Source: Okapia johnstoni
Taxonomy: Eukaryota; Chordata; Mammalia; Artiodactyla; Giraffidae
NCBI GenBank assembly: GCA_024291935.2
Contig: CM044326.1
Coordinates: 32,425,948 to 32,489,947, forward strand
DNA: 64,000 nt
Direction of reading: 5' to 3'
Under the pieces are notes generated by a model. It saw only the letters and a program-made list of their open reading frames with translations. It ran no database searches and was not told where the DNA came from. Below are positions 1 to 11,434 of this stretch, in pieces. How positions within the stretch are numbered: the stretch's first letter is position 1; every line of letters begins with the position of its first letter. The position numbers and the translations under genes are program-made.

Positions 1-91
1 GAACCAGAGCTTCTGGGAGAATGGCCAACCTGAGATCCTGAGAAAGAAATACAGCAGATGAGTCAGGAACAACTTGTCATATCAGAAAGCG

Positions 92-238
92 AGATGGGTG
101 GGATGTGGGGGGTGGGGTGGGAGGTCCAAGAGGGAGGGGAGATGGGTATACAGATGGCTAATCCTCTTCGCTGTATAGCAGAAACCAACACAGCACTGTC
201 AAGCAGTTATATTCCAATTTTATAACAGAAAATAAAGC
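92..238 (+). mobile_element. L1 LINE 3' UTR fragment
   Basis: G-rich run followed by the phrase 'ggaggtccaagagggagggg' and a tail reading 'gcagaaaccaacacagcac', then an A-rich end. This is the usual arrangement at the 3' end of ruminant L1 elements. Only the last ~150 bp are recognisable. No ORF remains. Confidence 0.8.
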
Positions 239-889
239 AAGACAGCCCTCAACACCATCAGACAGAGTCAGGAGACACCTGGGACGGCCTCCCTCTGGCC
301 GAAGATGGGATAATTTGCACATCAACAGAACCTACAGCTCTATCTATACAGACGTCCTATGTGACCGCAATGAAGTGAAACCAAGCTCAAGTGGTCCCGT
401 AATGACACCAAAGGAAAGAGAAATTTCTTGACCATCTTTAGAAGTTGCTAAGGCACCATCTCATATCATGAACCGTGACACGTGGAAAGAATCAGGTGTT
501 GATCCCGCCTTTCTAAACGAACTGTTTGTCAAGGAAGCTAAGTTGTTGTCAAGGAAAATCTCTTTAATGGGAGGGTGCTGATGTGCCGGAAGGGAGCCTG
601 GAGTCAGTCACCTTTGGTGGCTGCTCAAGCCATCTGGTGAGAAGCCAACGGGAAATTTATGAAGGATGGACTGGGCTGGTGCACTGAGGCCCTGAACGTC
701 CTCACGTGTATCAGCCGAGACAATAGGCACGTGGGGCACGTGGAGGGAGCTCCAGGGCTGCTGCCCGTTTAGGAAGCCTGACGGAGGGAGCAGAAGAACA
801 GGAAGCATGCACTACAGGGGCACGCGTGGGAAACTCTGCAGGTCGGGGCGCCTTGTGTCTCCTACAAATCAGTGTCCAGGTGTAAAAGG
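239..889. other. No gene recognised; unclassified sequence
   Basis: Roughly balanced base composition on the left, becoming GC-richer after 590. No repeat family, exon-like structure or RNA gene was recognised. Short open frames here are under 70 codons. It may contain an old decayed repeat. Confidence 0.5.
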
Positions 890-1201
890 ACCGCGGAGGT
901 CAAACCAGTCCATCCTAAAGGAAATTAATCCTGAATATTCACTGGAAGGACTGACGCTGAAGCTGAAGCTCCAATACTTTGGCCAGATGATGTGAAGAGC
1001 CAACTCATCGGAAAAGACCCTGATGACAGGAAAGACTGAAGGCAGGAGAAGGGGATGACAGAGGATGAGATGGTTGGATGGCATCACTGACTCCATGGAC
1101 ATGAGTTTGAGCAAACTCTGGGAGATGGTGAAGGACAGGGAAGTCTGATGTGCTCCAGTCCATGGGATTACAAAGAGTTGGACTTGATTTTTCGACTGAA
1201 C
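890..1201 (+). mobile_element. BovB (RTE-clade) LINE, 3' end
   Basis: Encodes the decayed C-terminal part of the BovB reverse-transcriptase ORF (SNQSILKEINPEYSLEGLTL, then KLQYFGQMM, then a stop). It continues through the glycine/arginine-rich stretch and the 'gatggttggatggcatcactgac' segment to the 3' end shared with Bov-tA SINEs. It is 5'-truncated and interrupted by stops. It lies just upstream of an L1 3' UTR and may have landed in it. BovB is restricted to ruminants and scattered other lineages, so it helps identify the host. Confidence 0.94.
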
Positions 1202-1202
1202 A

Positions 1203-1600
1203 AAAAGATGGAAAAAGAGGCTCAGGGGACTGGCATGGATGTAAGGAGACAGCAACACCTTGGCCAAACGCTCTGGGTGAGCCCTCGGATTCTGTTCAGA
1301 TGAAACAGCTGTGAAAATCCTTTGGACAACCAGCAGATCACTAGCTGACACCGTATTCAGTGACACAAAGGAATTACTGTTAATATTTTTAGATGCAAAA
1401 ATAGTATTGAGCTTACGTTTCAAAAGATTTCACATCTCTTAGCAGTACACAACGAGGAATTTAAACATGGAACAACTTGCTTTACAGTAACCCAGTGGGG
1501 GCTCAGGGTCAAAGGTGCCGATGAAACAAATCTGGCCTCTTGTTGGGAATTATCAGAGCCAGGAGATGGGGGCTGAGCGTTCCTGAGCTCAACTCTCTCG
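1203..1600 (+). mobile_element. Old L1 LINE 3' UTR
   Basis: Begins 'aaaaagaggctcaggggac', then 'gcatggatgtaaggagacag', and runs through a 'tgttaatatttttagatgc' segment and 'cccagtggggg'. This is the order of blocks in ancient mammalian L1 3' UTRs. It is heavily diverged and non-coding. Confidence 0.65.
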
Positions 1601-1998
1601 AGAAAGTGCTTCTGTGCGCACACGTGTAAGCCTCCAATGAAGCGCTAAAAAAAAAAAGTTAAAAGGAGATTTGTTGTAAAACAACACCCTCCAGCTACGG
1701 AGCAGAGCTGATTTACTGGAGCTGCTGCTGGAGACGCCCGTGCAGGAATTCTGGAGACTTCTAACCCAGCAGCGGGCTCCCACTCAGTGATGCGCTCAGG
1801 GCTCTGCTGAGCCAGGCTCTGGGCCAGAGAAGCTGTTCAGAGGCGTGAACCGCATGGCTCAGAAGGCCTGGCATCTGGGGCTTCGCCTGCTTCTAGAAGA
1901 GCCCGTCTCCCTGCCCACGACGTGGACACGCCGGGAGCACCCCTGGGACTCCTCCATGCACACTAGGGGACCGACGCGTGTCTCCTTCCATGCCTGTT
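1601..1998. other. No gene; unclassified
   Basis: Contains an A11 tract near 1647 followed by 'gttaaaaggagatttgttg', possibly the tail of an unidentified retroelement. The rest is ordinary GC-rich sequence without recognisable elements. Confidence 0.45.
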
Positions 1999-2078
1999 CC
2001 CATGTGTGTGCATGCACACTCATGCACACTCACATACACCGTGCCTCACATGCACACTCACACTGATTTACGCTCACG
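1999..2078. repeat. Degenerate CA-type tandem repeat (CATGCACACT units)
   Basis: Imperfect repetition of a ~10-bp unit around 'catgcacact' and 'tcacatgcacac', with alternating purine-pyrimidine character. It explains the histidine/threonine-rich open frame read across it, which is not a gene. Confidence 0.7.
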
Positions 2079-3334
2079 CTCCACACAGGGTTCTGGTGTC
2101 AGGCCCCCACGGGACACGGCAGCGCACACACGGTGAACCAGAGGGAGGGATGAAGGAGCCATCTCTGGGAGGGGGCCGCAGGGCTGGGGCAGGGCGGCAG
2201 CTGTCCACACCCCCGGTGACAACAGGAGCCGTCGGCACCCCTGAGCCTGAAGGGATGAGGAGAGGGCCGGCCGGCAAGAGCCTCGGCCTGGGGGCAGGAC
2301 GAGCACCAACCACCAGTGCCAGCGGCAGCATCCTTCACACCCACGGTCACGGCCAGAACGGGAGCAAGGGAGGGACAGGCCTTCCACTCCGGAGGCCTCC
2401 GCAGCGCTGACCCCACAGCAGCTGGAGGCAAGGGGCCCCCAGGTGCAGGGAGGGCAGGAGTCACAGGTGGGAGACCCCCCAGTCACCTGTGTGCACTCTT
2501 GATGAACACAGATGATGCTTCAGGGGGAATTAGAGCCCTTTATTTCCACCCTTGCAGGAGCGGTGCCGTCCCACGTCCAGGGCAGTAACTGTACTGGCTG
2601 CGGGTTTCCAGAGAGAGGCCTGGCCTCACCAGCCCCCTCGGACGAGGGCCATCTCTCTAATCAGCGAACCAGGCAGCATCCCGGGAGACACATTTTTGCT
2701 GGTTTTTCTGATCAGGGCCTTGGGATAAATTCCAGGCGCGTCCTCTGTCACCGTCTCTGTTCTCACAAGAGACTTCCGGAGGCAGCTCTGTGCGCAGGAA
2801 GGCACCGACTCTTTTGTGCGGCTCTTGGGGCACCAAGCTGGCTCCCGCCTGCTAGGGGGTTGTCCCGAGAATTAAATGGATGGACCACTGTGGCGGGGTG
2901 GGGATCCTCCACGGCCCCTTGGCATTCGGAGCCTAAACCCCTCCTCCCCTGGACCGACACTGTCCTGTCTCCATCTCCCGGCCCCACTGCAGGCCCTGTT
3001 TCCTGGCAGGGTTCCCAGCTGAGCCCCGTAGGGGCAGTCAGCACGGTGGGCCCATCTGGGAAAGACCCCTTGGCTGGGCCAGAGTGGGGAGTCCAGGCTT
3101 TAGGTGAAATACCTGGGGGTGGGGCCCGATTCCCCACTGAACCTCACAGGGCAGAACCTCCTGGAGCGGGGTAGGAGGTGGATCGTGAATACAACTGCCC
3201 CCCCAAGACCCAGGACCCGCTGAAGGAAGAGGGTGCCACAGGGACCGGAGACGGGTGGTCCTGATGTCACGGGCAGGGGGACAAACGCCAGGTGCGGGGG
3301 TGGGAAGCCTGCTGGAGGCCCAGGCTGGCGCACA
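2079..3334. other. GC-rich unique sequence, no gene
   Basis: High GC with overlapping open frames of 80-220 codons on both strands. Their predicted products are low-complexity and rich in Pro, Gly, Ala and Arg, with no domain. No repeat is clear; a few words near 2690-2735 faintly resemble L1 antisense sequence. Confidence 0.5.
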
Positions 3335-3470
3335 CTGATTTAGCTGCGGTATCGTAAAGCAAAAACCTGGTTGCTATGTAATTAACTTGAAATGTAATGA
3401 GCAATAAAAAAACAATTATGTTCCTGTAAGACATTAAACTCCCGTGCTTTCTTAACTGCACTTGAAAGGC
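3335..3470. promoter_or_regulatory. Candidate conserved noncoding island (AT-rich)
   Basis: An abrupt AT-rich patch in GC-rich flanks with a homeodomain-type TAATTA at 3379, nearby 'caattatg' and 'cattaaac'. It lacks any transposon signature. Unique AT-rich islands of this kind in GC-rich DNA often prove to be conserved enhancers. Conservation was not measured. Confidence 0.35.
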
Positions 3471-3929
3471 CCGCAGGGGTTCTCCAGGCAGCGAAGACAA
3501 AGAGGGAGCGGGCAGGGGCTCTTCCCAGACACAGGGCCTCGGACGTGGCTGTTGGGCTGCGGGGCCGCTACCCACTTGCATCCCCGGGGTGGTGGAACCT
3601 GTTTCGAGGACTTGGCAGGAGGGAGAGCTCTGCATGGGGGGAGCCGGGGAGCTTCACATCCGGGATTCCTCATCCCGAGTGCTCCCAGGAAGGGGCAAAC
3701 ACGCAGGCACAGGGGCACGTGGCCTGCAGCATCCACGCACGTCAGTCTCCGTGCGTGGGGCACATGCTGCTCACAGCAACGCCCGAGTGGGGCCAACCCA
3801 GTGCCCGTGGAGGACTGAGCGTATACGCACCACGGGGTCATCCTCACCGCGGGACGGGACACGACACAGCCCCGCCTGCACACAGCCCTGCGTCAGATGC
3901 AGCAGGTCACGGAATGTGACTCCGCTCGC
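3471..3929. other. GC-rich unique sequence, no gene
   Basis: Overlapping frames of about 110-140 codons on both strands are shadows of one another with biased composition. No repeat was recognised. Confidence 0.5.
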
Positions 3930-4137
3930 CTCAGAGTGGGACAGGCAGACCCACCGAGACAGGACGCGGAGGGGTGGCCGCCACGGACTGGGAGGGTGAC
4001 GGACGAGGGGGCTCGGAGTAGACAGGCGCGCGTCGGACCTGTCTGAGGAGCTACTGAGAACCACTGATGCGCACACTGTACCTGGGCGAATGTCGCGGTG
4101 TAGAAATTTCATCTAAATAAAGCCATTTTTAAAGAAA
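3930..4137 (+). mobile_element. Old L1 LINE 3' end
   Basis: Ends with the L1-type terminus 'cactgatgcgcacactgtac', then 'gtagaaatttcatctaaata' and an A-rich tail near 4130. The block order (graded G-rich stretch, 'actgagaacc', 'cacactgtac', 'aataaa') matches degenerate L1 3' UTRs. The AATAAA here is the element's own poly(A) signal. Confidence 0.6.
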
Positions 4138-5084
4138 GGCTGATGGGCGGCGTGGGGTGCACAGGATTTAGGGTGCAGGAGAGGAGGTCTGGAGGCGGGA
4201 GACGTGGTGCAGAGACCATGTCTGCAGAGCCTCCTCTTGTCCTGTCTGGGAGCCTTCCCGCTCACAGGCCTTCGGGTGCAGCAGCCATGGGCTCCAGGTG
4301 GTCAGGGAGCAATCAGGAGGCAGAGTCCTCCTTCAGGAGGACATGATGCGTCCTATACCCAGAGGCAGCCCTCGCCCTCTGGGGCAGCCCCAGGGGCCGG
4401 CAGGGCTAATCTCTCCATCAGCACCTGCTCACATGCAAGCTGGACCTGGCCACGCAGCCTCCCCCCTCCACCACGTGACCCACGTGCCTGTGAGCCCCAC
4501 AGAACCCCGGGCCCCCCGCCTGTCGTGGGGGTTCCCATGGTCTTGCCAGAAAGGTTATTAGGAACTAGGGCCCCACAGGGCCTGCCCACAGGAGAGAAGC
4601 CATCAGCATGGCGTTGTGGGGACAGTCATGCCCCCCGCTTCCCGGTGGCGGTCCCTGACAGCTGTGACCGCCAGCGGAATGGGCGGGAGGACACACACGC
4701 ATTGTTGCTCCCCCGCTGGGCAGGCAGGCCCTCCCTCTCTCCCCCGACACGGTCAGCGGAGGACCAGCGCCCGTGAACCCTAGCTCCCTGCCGAGGAGGA
4801 GGTCGAGCTTCACGCCTCGACTCCGGACAGCCTGGGAGGTCCCAGGGCTGGGCTGAGAGCCCGAGACGGGTCAGTGAGTGGGGAGGTTAGGAGCCCGAGC
4901 CCGATGTCCAGCACAGGGCAGGGGCGTGGGGGCAGAGGGAGCTGGCGTCGGGCGGAGGTGGCACCTGGGCTTCCGAGCAGCATCTAGAAGGCGGGAGGCC
5001 TGGGGGCAGTGGGGTGGGCATCAGGCCAGGGAAGACAGGAGGGAGACCCGGGTGGCCTGCTGGGGCTGTCCAAGTGTGATACTG
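4138..5084. other. GC-rich unique sequence, no gene
   Basis: Proline/arginine-rich open frames on both strands, for example 190 codons from 4204, show no domain and no matching splice structure. No repeats recognised. Confidence 0.5.
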
Positions 5085-5225
5085 ATAAAACCCACGGCTG
5101 GAGAACATCATCTCCCAAGGTCATTTTTACAAGAAAGTTGTGCTGCGTGGATTTATTGCTGTGCGCAGAGGAGTTTAATTACCACGTTTTAAGAGGTGTT
5201 ATTATCTCTGCAGAAGGCTCTGCAA
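5085..5225. promoter_or_regulatory. Candidate conserved noncoding island
   Basis: AT-rich patch with TAATTA at 5176 inside 'gagtttaattaccacg', plus 'gtcatttttac' and 'gtgttattatctc'. It is not repeat-derived as far as I can see, and the flanks are GC-rich. Regulatory role is inference. Confidence 0.38.
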
Positions 5226-5787
5226 AAAACACTCCAGACCCAGCCGATGCTCCACTGGTACAGACCACCCCCCACCCCACAGGGGACCAGGGACCACCTT
5301 CACTCGCAGGCCTTTCTGCCCCTGCCTGCCCAGGCCTGCCCCAAGACCTCTCTGACCCAGCTCAGAAAGGGGCACTTAACCCCATCTCTCTGCCCAGGCC
5401 TGACGCCTCTGCTTGCACACCCCTGGTGGCGGGAGGCTCACTCCCTCCCGGAGACCAATATCTCCTCTGCCCAGGCTCCGCCTACAGGGCTCCCAGCCGG
5501 TATCACCTCTCTCCTGCTCTCCAGCTGGACACAGTCAGGCCTCTCACCCCGCCTCCCTCCTCTGAGCAGCCCTCCTACCAACGGGACGGTCACCTCCTAC
5601 ATTCTGGGCACGCTACTGCCAAGGAAGCCACCTGGGGCTGGGCTCTGGCAGCCCAGAAAGGTGGGCCTCTGGGTGCTGAGCAGCCCGGCCCTGAGCCGAG
5701 GAGGAGGACACGCTTGTCCAGCTGGACACCCCATCCCTTGCCCGTCTCCTGCTACAAGCAGGATCGGTCACAACGCCCTCTACACAG
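5226..5787. other. Pyrimidine-rich unique sequence, no gene
   Basis: C-rich on the plus strand, giving two long overlapping open frames (212 and 284 codons) with Pro/Ser/Leu-rich products. Their parallel openness in two frames argues for composition rather than coding. Confidence 0.5.
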
Positions 5788-5960
5788 CCAGCTTTCCGAG
5801 TGTTTTTTTTCCTTATTTTTTAATTTGCAATTAAAGATTATCCTTGACAAACGTCCCCTGTAAAAAGGTTTCATTAATTTAAAACCCATTCTTTCCCCTG
5901 TGCGTGCGTTTTAAAGTGTGGGGAGTCATGAATTCTAAAGCATCTGCAGCCACTCTCCTT
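5788..5960. promoter_or_regulatory. Candidate conserved noncoding island
   Basis: Contains 'aatttgcaattaaagatta', 'tttcattaatttaaaaccc' and 'catgaattctaaagc'. The AT-rich core is about 150 bp with sharp GC-rich borders and no poly(A) tail or target-site duplication, so it is not an obvious retroelement. Confidence 0.4.
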
Positions 5961-7194
5961 CAGAAAAGGGGGAGTGCGGGGTCTTCTCCCAGCCCCCAGA
6001 GGGGGGATCTGTCTCCCAGCCCCCAGATGCCCCGCACCCAGGGTCTCCACACAGGCCTGGCTATCACTCATTTCAGCACAGCCCGGGGTCCCCAACAGGC
6101 AGCAGAAACCCTGGGCGTGGAGACCCCTGCTGAGGACCTGCAGGGCGTGCAGAGCCCCCCTGCCCACACTGGGTGGTCAGGGAGACGCCAGCCCCTGGGA
6201 GGAGGGCACCCCCCACAACGAGACTCTGACCCACCCTTGCCCCACAGGGCCCAGCACAGCTCTCCTGGAGAGACCACAGCGGGCAGCACTGGGCAGATTG
6301 GGCCACATGCAGCAGAGCAGAGCCCCTGAGAGGGGGCCGGAGACCCCAGGAAGATGGGCCCTGGGGATGCGGTGGAGGGGTGTAAGCCCTGCCCTCCCCG
6401 CCTTCCTCCGGGGGGTGTGACCAAGGCAGGTGCGGTTTCCTGCTGCCCCCGCTTTGATGACACCTACCCCAGCTGACCACCCGTTCAGATGGCCCAGCTT
6501 GGCACGCACGGGGAGGGAACACCCCTCAGCCCCCTACCCACGCCCAGCGACTGCTTGGCCAAGTGTCACCATGCAGCCTCACCCAGGAGCAAGGCCCAAC
6601 TGCTACCAGGGGAGGGAAACGGGGGTCCCAGGCAGGAGGAGGGGAGAGGCCCCAGAGAGGTGCAGGGCTGGCAAGGACGCTGGAGGAGGAAGGGGGTCCC
6701 CGCCTCCCTGGCCCTCCATCTCTCCTCCCAGCAGAAGCTGGGTGTCCCCGGGGCCTCACGCAGAGTGACCACGGCCGGGCACCCCAGGAGGCACCCCCAC
6801 TGGGGAGGTCAGGCCCCCACCCCGAGACGGCCCTAGCTGAGGACCCAAGGACCCCAGAGGGGACAGCCTGGGACGCCCAGAGCTCACTAGGCCGCTCTGC
6901 CCTGCACGGCCCGTGGCCCCTCTTGGCTCTCAAGCCAGGGGGCCCAGGGTCTTCAGAGAGAACCCAGGATGGGCTGCCCCACGCCTCCTCAAGCCTCGGT
7001 CTCTCCATCGCTATCTCTCTCTCTGACCCGGCTGGGATCTGCCCAAGGAGGCTCACCCATGTGCCCCTGGAGTTGGAGGTATTCGGCTCCAAGGACTGCA
7101 GGCAGAGACTGCCAGACCCGGGAGGAAGCTCCCGGCCTGGGGTGCAGGCCCCGACCAGCAGGGTGGACCCGGGGACGTGGGAGCCGCTCTGTGG
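5961..7194. other. GC-rich unique sequence, no gene
   Basis: Open on several frames at once (up to 338 codons, from 6563 into the next segments). Products are low-complexity with no domain. A duplicated 'cccagcccccaga' motif occurs near 5990-6025. Confidence 0.5.
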
Positions 7195-7275
7195 GCGCAC
7201 AGCCTTTCTGATGCATCAATTATCCATTTACAGCGTGTCATCTTTTCACCTTCTGTCACGTTCGAGCCAGCAAAG
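7195..7275. promoter_or_regulatory. Weak candidate conserved island
   Basis: Short AT-richer patch 'tgatgcatcaattatccatt' followed by 'cagcgtgtcatcttttcacc'. It contains the small palindrome TGATGCATCA. It is too short for confidence. Confidence 0.25.
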
Positions 7276-7485
7276 GCCTGGCCGCACGCAGCCAGCGACC
7301 AAGCGGCTGTGGCTTCCCCGTGCAGCAGCAAGAACGGGGACACAGATGGGAGGACAGAGGCGGGCGGGCACAGGCAGGGCGGGAGCCCAGCGTGGGGGCG
7401 AGGGGGCCAAGCCCCCGGGGCTCTGCAGGCAGGCGGCCCGCTGTCCCCCGGGAACCACACCCCCGGAGGGAGGGGGAGGCCGGAG

Positions 7486-7530
7486 ACTGGGGGGACTGGG
7501 GGGACTGGGGGGACTGGGGGGACTGGGGCC
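7486..7530 (+). repeat. G-rich minisatellite, five 9-bp units
   Basis: Four exact copies of ACTGGGGGG followed by a fifth ending in CC. Regular G6 runs with 3-bp spacers make a strong G-quadruplex-forming sequence on the plus strand. The repeated frames read GDWGDWGDW or GGLGGLGGL, which is not a protein motif. Confidence 0.95.
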
Positions 7531-7959
7531 CCTTCCCCCCCTTCCCCACCGGAGGCCTCACCCTGCGCCTTGGCTGTGACACCCCGGGGTGGGGAGGGGG
7601 GCAGGGAGACTCAGGGGTCTCACTCCAGCGGGGCGTGGAGGGGCCCAGACTGAGCCAAGGAGAGTGGGGAGCAGCTCGATTCTGTAATAACTCAGGGGAC
7701 CCACTGCACTCCACCCTCAGTGAGGGGGTCCCACATGGCCAGGGGACCCTGAGAACGGGGTTCCATGTGCACGGCCCCAGGGTCGGGCCTTCGTTGGTCA
7801 CATGAAAGCATCGGTGCTGTAGACAACACGACGCTCGTTAGGAGACTGGTTTCTCTGTTACCTGTTCCTTTGTGCCCATCAGCGCTCACCTCCTGAGCGG
7901 GCGGCTTGCAGGGTCGCACACGCATCTGCCCTGCTCTCTGAAGCCTCCCGCCACCCTGG
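7531..7959. other. GC-rich unique sequence, no gene
   Basis: C-rich immediately after the G-rich array, then mixed sequence. No recognisable element apart from the MIR remnant that follows. Confidence 0.45.
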
Positions 7960-8075
7960 GCCCACCTGCAGGTGAGGCGGTGCACAGAGAGGTCAGTCGT
8001 GTGCCTGAGGTCACACGGGAGGTCACGCAGGAGCGGAGCCCGGCCTGAACCCAGGCTGCCTGCTCTTAACCCTGG
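7960..8075 (-). mobile_element. MIR SINE fragment
   Basis: Reads 'cacagagaggtcagtcgtg', 'tgaggtcacac', 'ggagcccggcctgaaccca', 'ctgctcttaacc'. This is the reverse complement of the MIR core and tRNA-like head in the correct order. Confidence 0.7.
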
Positions 8076-10561
8076 CCTTGCATTCGTGGTCTACACAGGT
8101 CAGTCGTGAAGTGCCGGGCCCATCTGTCCTGAAAGGGCCGGTCCTAGGGGCTGGTCCGAGGCATTGCATTAAGCTAAGCCCCTGACCCCACCGACCTCCT
8201 GAGGGGAGGCAGGAAGACAAAGGGAGGTGGGCTTCCCCAGGCAGCCCCCACACAAACGGCTGTGTCCCTGAGGCCACTCCTGGTTCAGGCCGGTAACTCT
8301 GACTGAGAGACTGCTCCCCAGAGGCCCCCAGGCCTAGGGCAGTGGTGCCCTCTGCGGGGTGTAGGCTTCAGAGCCTAGGCCCCGAGGCTGAGAGGCCTGC
8401 GAGGTCCAGAAGCCCCAGCTCCAGTCTGCCCTGAGGACCGACATGGATGCCGCCTGCCCTCAGGCCCCCCTGCCTCTGTCCTGCCCTCTCTGCCCACAGA
8501 GGAAGCGATTCTTCCAAAATAAACCTGGGACCGGGGAGGGGCTTCCAGAGCTCTCAGCCTGGAACAGAAGCTGCCTGCAGGGCCTGCAGCACCCCTCTCC
8601 ACACCCCCACCTCCTGCTGCCCACAACCTGCTGCCGCGCCCTGCCCCGCGCTCCAGCCTCTCAGTCCAGCCAGGCCAATCTCTCTCCGCTGGGCTCCTCC
8701 TGGCCCCAGGCCCTTTGCACAGGCTGCTCTCCCTGCGGCGGCCTCCTCTGATCCCCTCAGGCCCTCCGGGGCCCCCTACAGCCCCTCCTCGTTCCTCTCC
8801 ACCCCGCGAGGCTGGGGGCTCGGAGGACTGCAGCCCTCAGCATGGGCCTGGCACCTGGCGGATGCTCAGTGCAAACCGGCAGACCCGGAGGAGGGCACGC
8901 ACCTCCACCTTGAAGCTGCCAGCGTTTCTGAGGCTGACTGTAGCTGCGGACTTTCTCCAACCCACCGACCCTCGCCCCTCCAGAATTTCCTGCCAGGCCC
9001 ACAACAAAGTCACAGACATGCAATGAGATGCTGGTGGGGCCCAGGGTCCCCCAGAAACTGCACGGCTGGTCTCCACCTAATTGAGACATGTTCCTCGACA
9101 GGGGCCGTGGTGGGCGGTATCAGCCTTTCACGGACCCATCCCTGGACTCCTCCCGCCCACGTGCTGGGCTTGCTTGCTGACGAGAATGTGAAAACCTTTT
9201 AGAAACTAAAAACAGTATATTCAGAGCAGGGGCAAACAGCCCTGAGACACTGAAGGTCTGCAGGCAAAGGTGGGAGGGGGGAGGAGGTGGGCAGGGACCC
9301 TCCCAGGGGTTTCCCAGGCAGAGCGAGCCCTCGGCCTCCACATCTGCCCCTGGGTGGGGGGAACAGTCTGCAGCCCCCTCTCTCCCAGGATCTCTGGGTG
9401 GATGTGACCACCACGCTTCAGGGGAAGGGAGAGGTGACCCAGGCCCTGCCCTGGGGGCCAGGCTGGGAGTCAGGCCGGGATGCACCTCCTCAGCGGCAGA
9501 GGGGGTCTCAGGGACCCCGCCTCTGTCTGAGGCGCTCACATCCTGTGTTCATCAGATTTAACTCTGAATTTCCAACCCAGGAGGTGCCTGCAGAGGAGGG
9601 TGGACAGGTGGCCTCCCCCAGGCTGGCGGCTGGCGCCCCACTCCCCCCGCAACGTCCTCATCTCCGCCTGTCAGGTCTCGTTACCTGGACCCGCACCCAA
9701 CCGCCTCCTTCAACCTTCAAGCGGCCTTCATCGTGGCCGAGGATGTGGGGGCCGTGGCCTCCCTGCAGGTACAGCGGGGTGCCCAGCACAGAATGGGGAG
9801 CTGCTGCCCGCAGCGCCCCGGAGGCGAGGCATCCTCAATGAGGGGAGCACGGGGCCGCCCCGCGGGATGGGCCCAGGAAAAGCCCTCTGCTGACCCCCTC
9901 AGGAGTAGGGTGCACCCACCCACCACCCCGGGAGAGACCAGGCTCGGCCGGAGCAGCGTAGGGCCACGAGCTGGCCCAGAGCGCTTCATTACGTGAGCCA
10001 CAGGCCCGCTCATGGCCTTCGGTAACCTTGGCACCATCGCTCTCAGCATCCCAGCCAGGCTCTGGGTGGGCATGCCACCCTGCATCTCCAAGGACATGGG
10101 CGCTGCCCTGCCCAGGGCCAGGGTGCCAGCCACCAAGCCTCAGCCCTCAGCCTGTGGGGAGACGGGACGCGGGTGAGCCGGACGCTGGAGTGAGCGTCCT
10201 GTGGGCTGGTTCTCAGGATAGAGCTCGAGTTTTTCAAAGGCGCCCCCCCAGATAGAAGAAAGGATGACAGAGACACAGCACCCAGGCCTGTCGTGGGGGG
10301 GCAGGGGGCGGAAAGGGGGGCCCAGCCTGGGGACCTCAGGGTGTCCACAGTCCTCGAAGGACCCCAGAGTTCGAAAACCAGACCAAACAAGCAGAGCTTC
10401 TCCTCCAAGCCTGACGTCCGTGCTCGGTCCAGGGGCAAGGGGGCAGCGTCCTAGGAGAGACACTGTGGCCTCGCAGGACAGCCAGCACCCGCCGAGCCCA
10501 CCAGGAGCTCGGGGACCTCCCCAGGTTCCTCTTTGTCTGCAGCCAACCTCTTTGCGGAGCG
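8076..10561. other. Long GC-rich stretch, no gene
   Basis: About 2.5 kb without clear LINE or SINE insertions apart from a MIR-like tail near 8838-8875 ('gggcctggcacctggcgg'). A small AT-rich patch occurs at about 9180-9235. Open frames up to 251 codons are low-complexity, overlapped on the other strand and lack domains. Confidence 0.5.
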
Positions 10562-10800
10562 AGTTCATTTTATTTTTTTAATTTGCTTTGCAAATAACCC
10601 TGAATTAAAAACCATATATATCTATTTTTAAAAAACCAGTCCTTTACTCTCTTAATTAAATTTCCACAAGATATTTTTCCCTAGGAAAATTCAATTAGGT
10701 TTTAATTTTAGTCATCTAAAAGGCACTGGCACTTTGAGTATTTGATTTTTAATTTAAGCCCTTGATAGGGCATTCCAATTAAAATGCCCAGGGTGAACGT
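10562..10800. promoter_or_regulatory. Strong candidate conserved noncoding element
   Basis: The sharpest AT-rich island in the left part: about 240 bp holding 'atttgctttgcaaataac', an eight-base palindrome TTAATTAA at 10652, repeated 'ttttaatt' words, and a hairpin-like 'gcccttgatagggc' flanked by 'ttaattt' and 'ccaattaaa'. No LINE or SINE signature, and very GC-rich flanks. Density of homeodomain and Sox/POU-like words suggests a developmental enhancer; that is inference. Confidence 0.5.
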
Positions 10801-11434
10801 TGCAGCATGGCCAGGCCATTCCACAGCAGGTGGAGACCCTAGCGGCCAGAGCCAGGTGAGGAGGGCTTCCAGTGGGCAGCTCAGACCACTCTGGCCGCCG
10901 CTCTGGTGTGTTCACCCGGACTGCCCCATGGGACGCTGGGTTCTGGCCCTGGGGTGGGGTTCCGCTCTCAGCTGGGTCTGGGCAAGCACAGGATGCCCTA
11001 GAAGAGGACAGCGGCCAGCAGTCAAGGCCTCAGACCTGGACGCTGAGTGCCTGGCATCAGTGCCCGGCAGCTTTCATTCATCAGACCACCCCCCACCACG
11101 CCCCCGCCGGGTGCAGCTGCAGTGCCCTCTTGGACGCTGAGGGCTCAGGGGAGCTCAGAGAAGCGGCCCTGTGCCTGTCTGGGGAGATCCAGGGTCTCAG
11201 AGGCACTGGGCGCTGGCGGAGGAGGGCTGCAGTCTCCTCTTGCTGCACCCCTCTTTCCTGCCCCTACTGGAGGTCCGCCTCCGGGTAATGCTGGGGTGGG
11301 CCACAAGAATGACCCTGAGGACCGCTTGTGTGTCTTGGTCAGGAACCTGAGAGACCCCACATCTGCCCTGGATGGCGGCCAGGCAGCCAGTGGCTCCAGA
11401 AAGCGGAGGTGGACGAAGCCAGATTGCTGCTGCT
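10801..11434. other. GC-rich unique sequence, no gene
   Basis: Ordinary GC-rich sequence leading into the repeat block. Open frames of 110-140 codons have no domain. Confidence 0.45.

Noticed and set aside
4110..4130. AATAAA poly(A) signal
   Set aside because: It is the built-in terminus of an L1 3' UTR rather than the end of a host transcript.
5009..5863. 284-codon and overlapping 212-codon open frames
   Set aside because: Two plus frames are open together over C-rich sequence; no homology recognised. One starts inside an AT-rich noncoding island.
6563..7579. 338-codon open frame
   Set aside because: Several other frames are open over the same interval and it reads straight through the G-rich minisatellite as GLGGLGG. 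Compositional artefact.
7720..7760. Search for a bacterial-type operon, CRISPR array or phage island across the window
   Set aside because: Regular short repeats seen are minisatellites or nested SINEs; no spacer-repeat pattern, Shine-Dalgarno sites or compact gene order exist anywhere.
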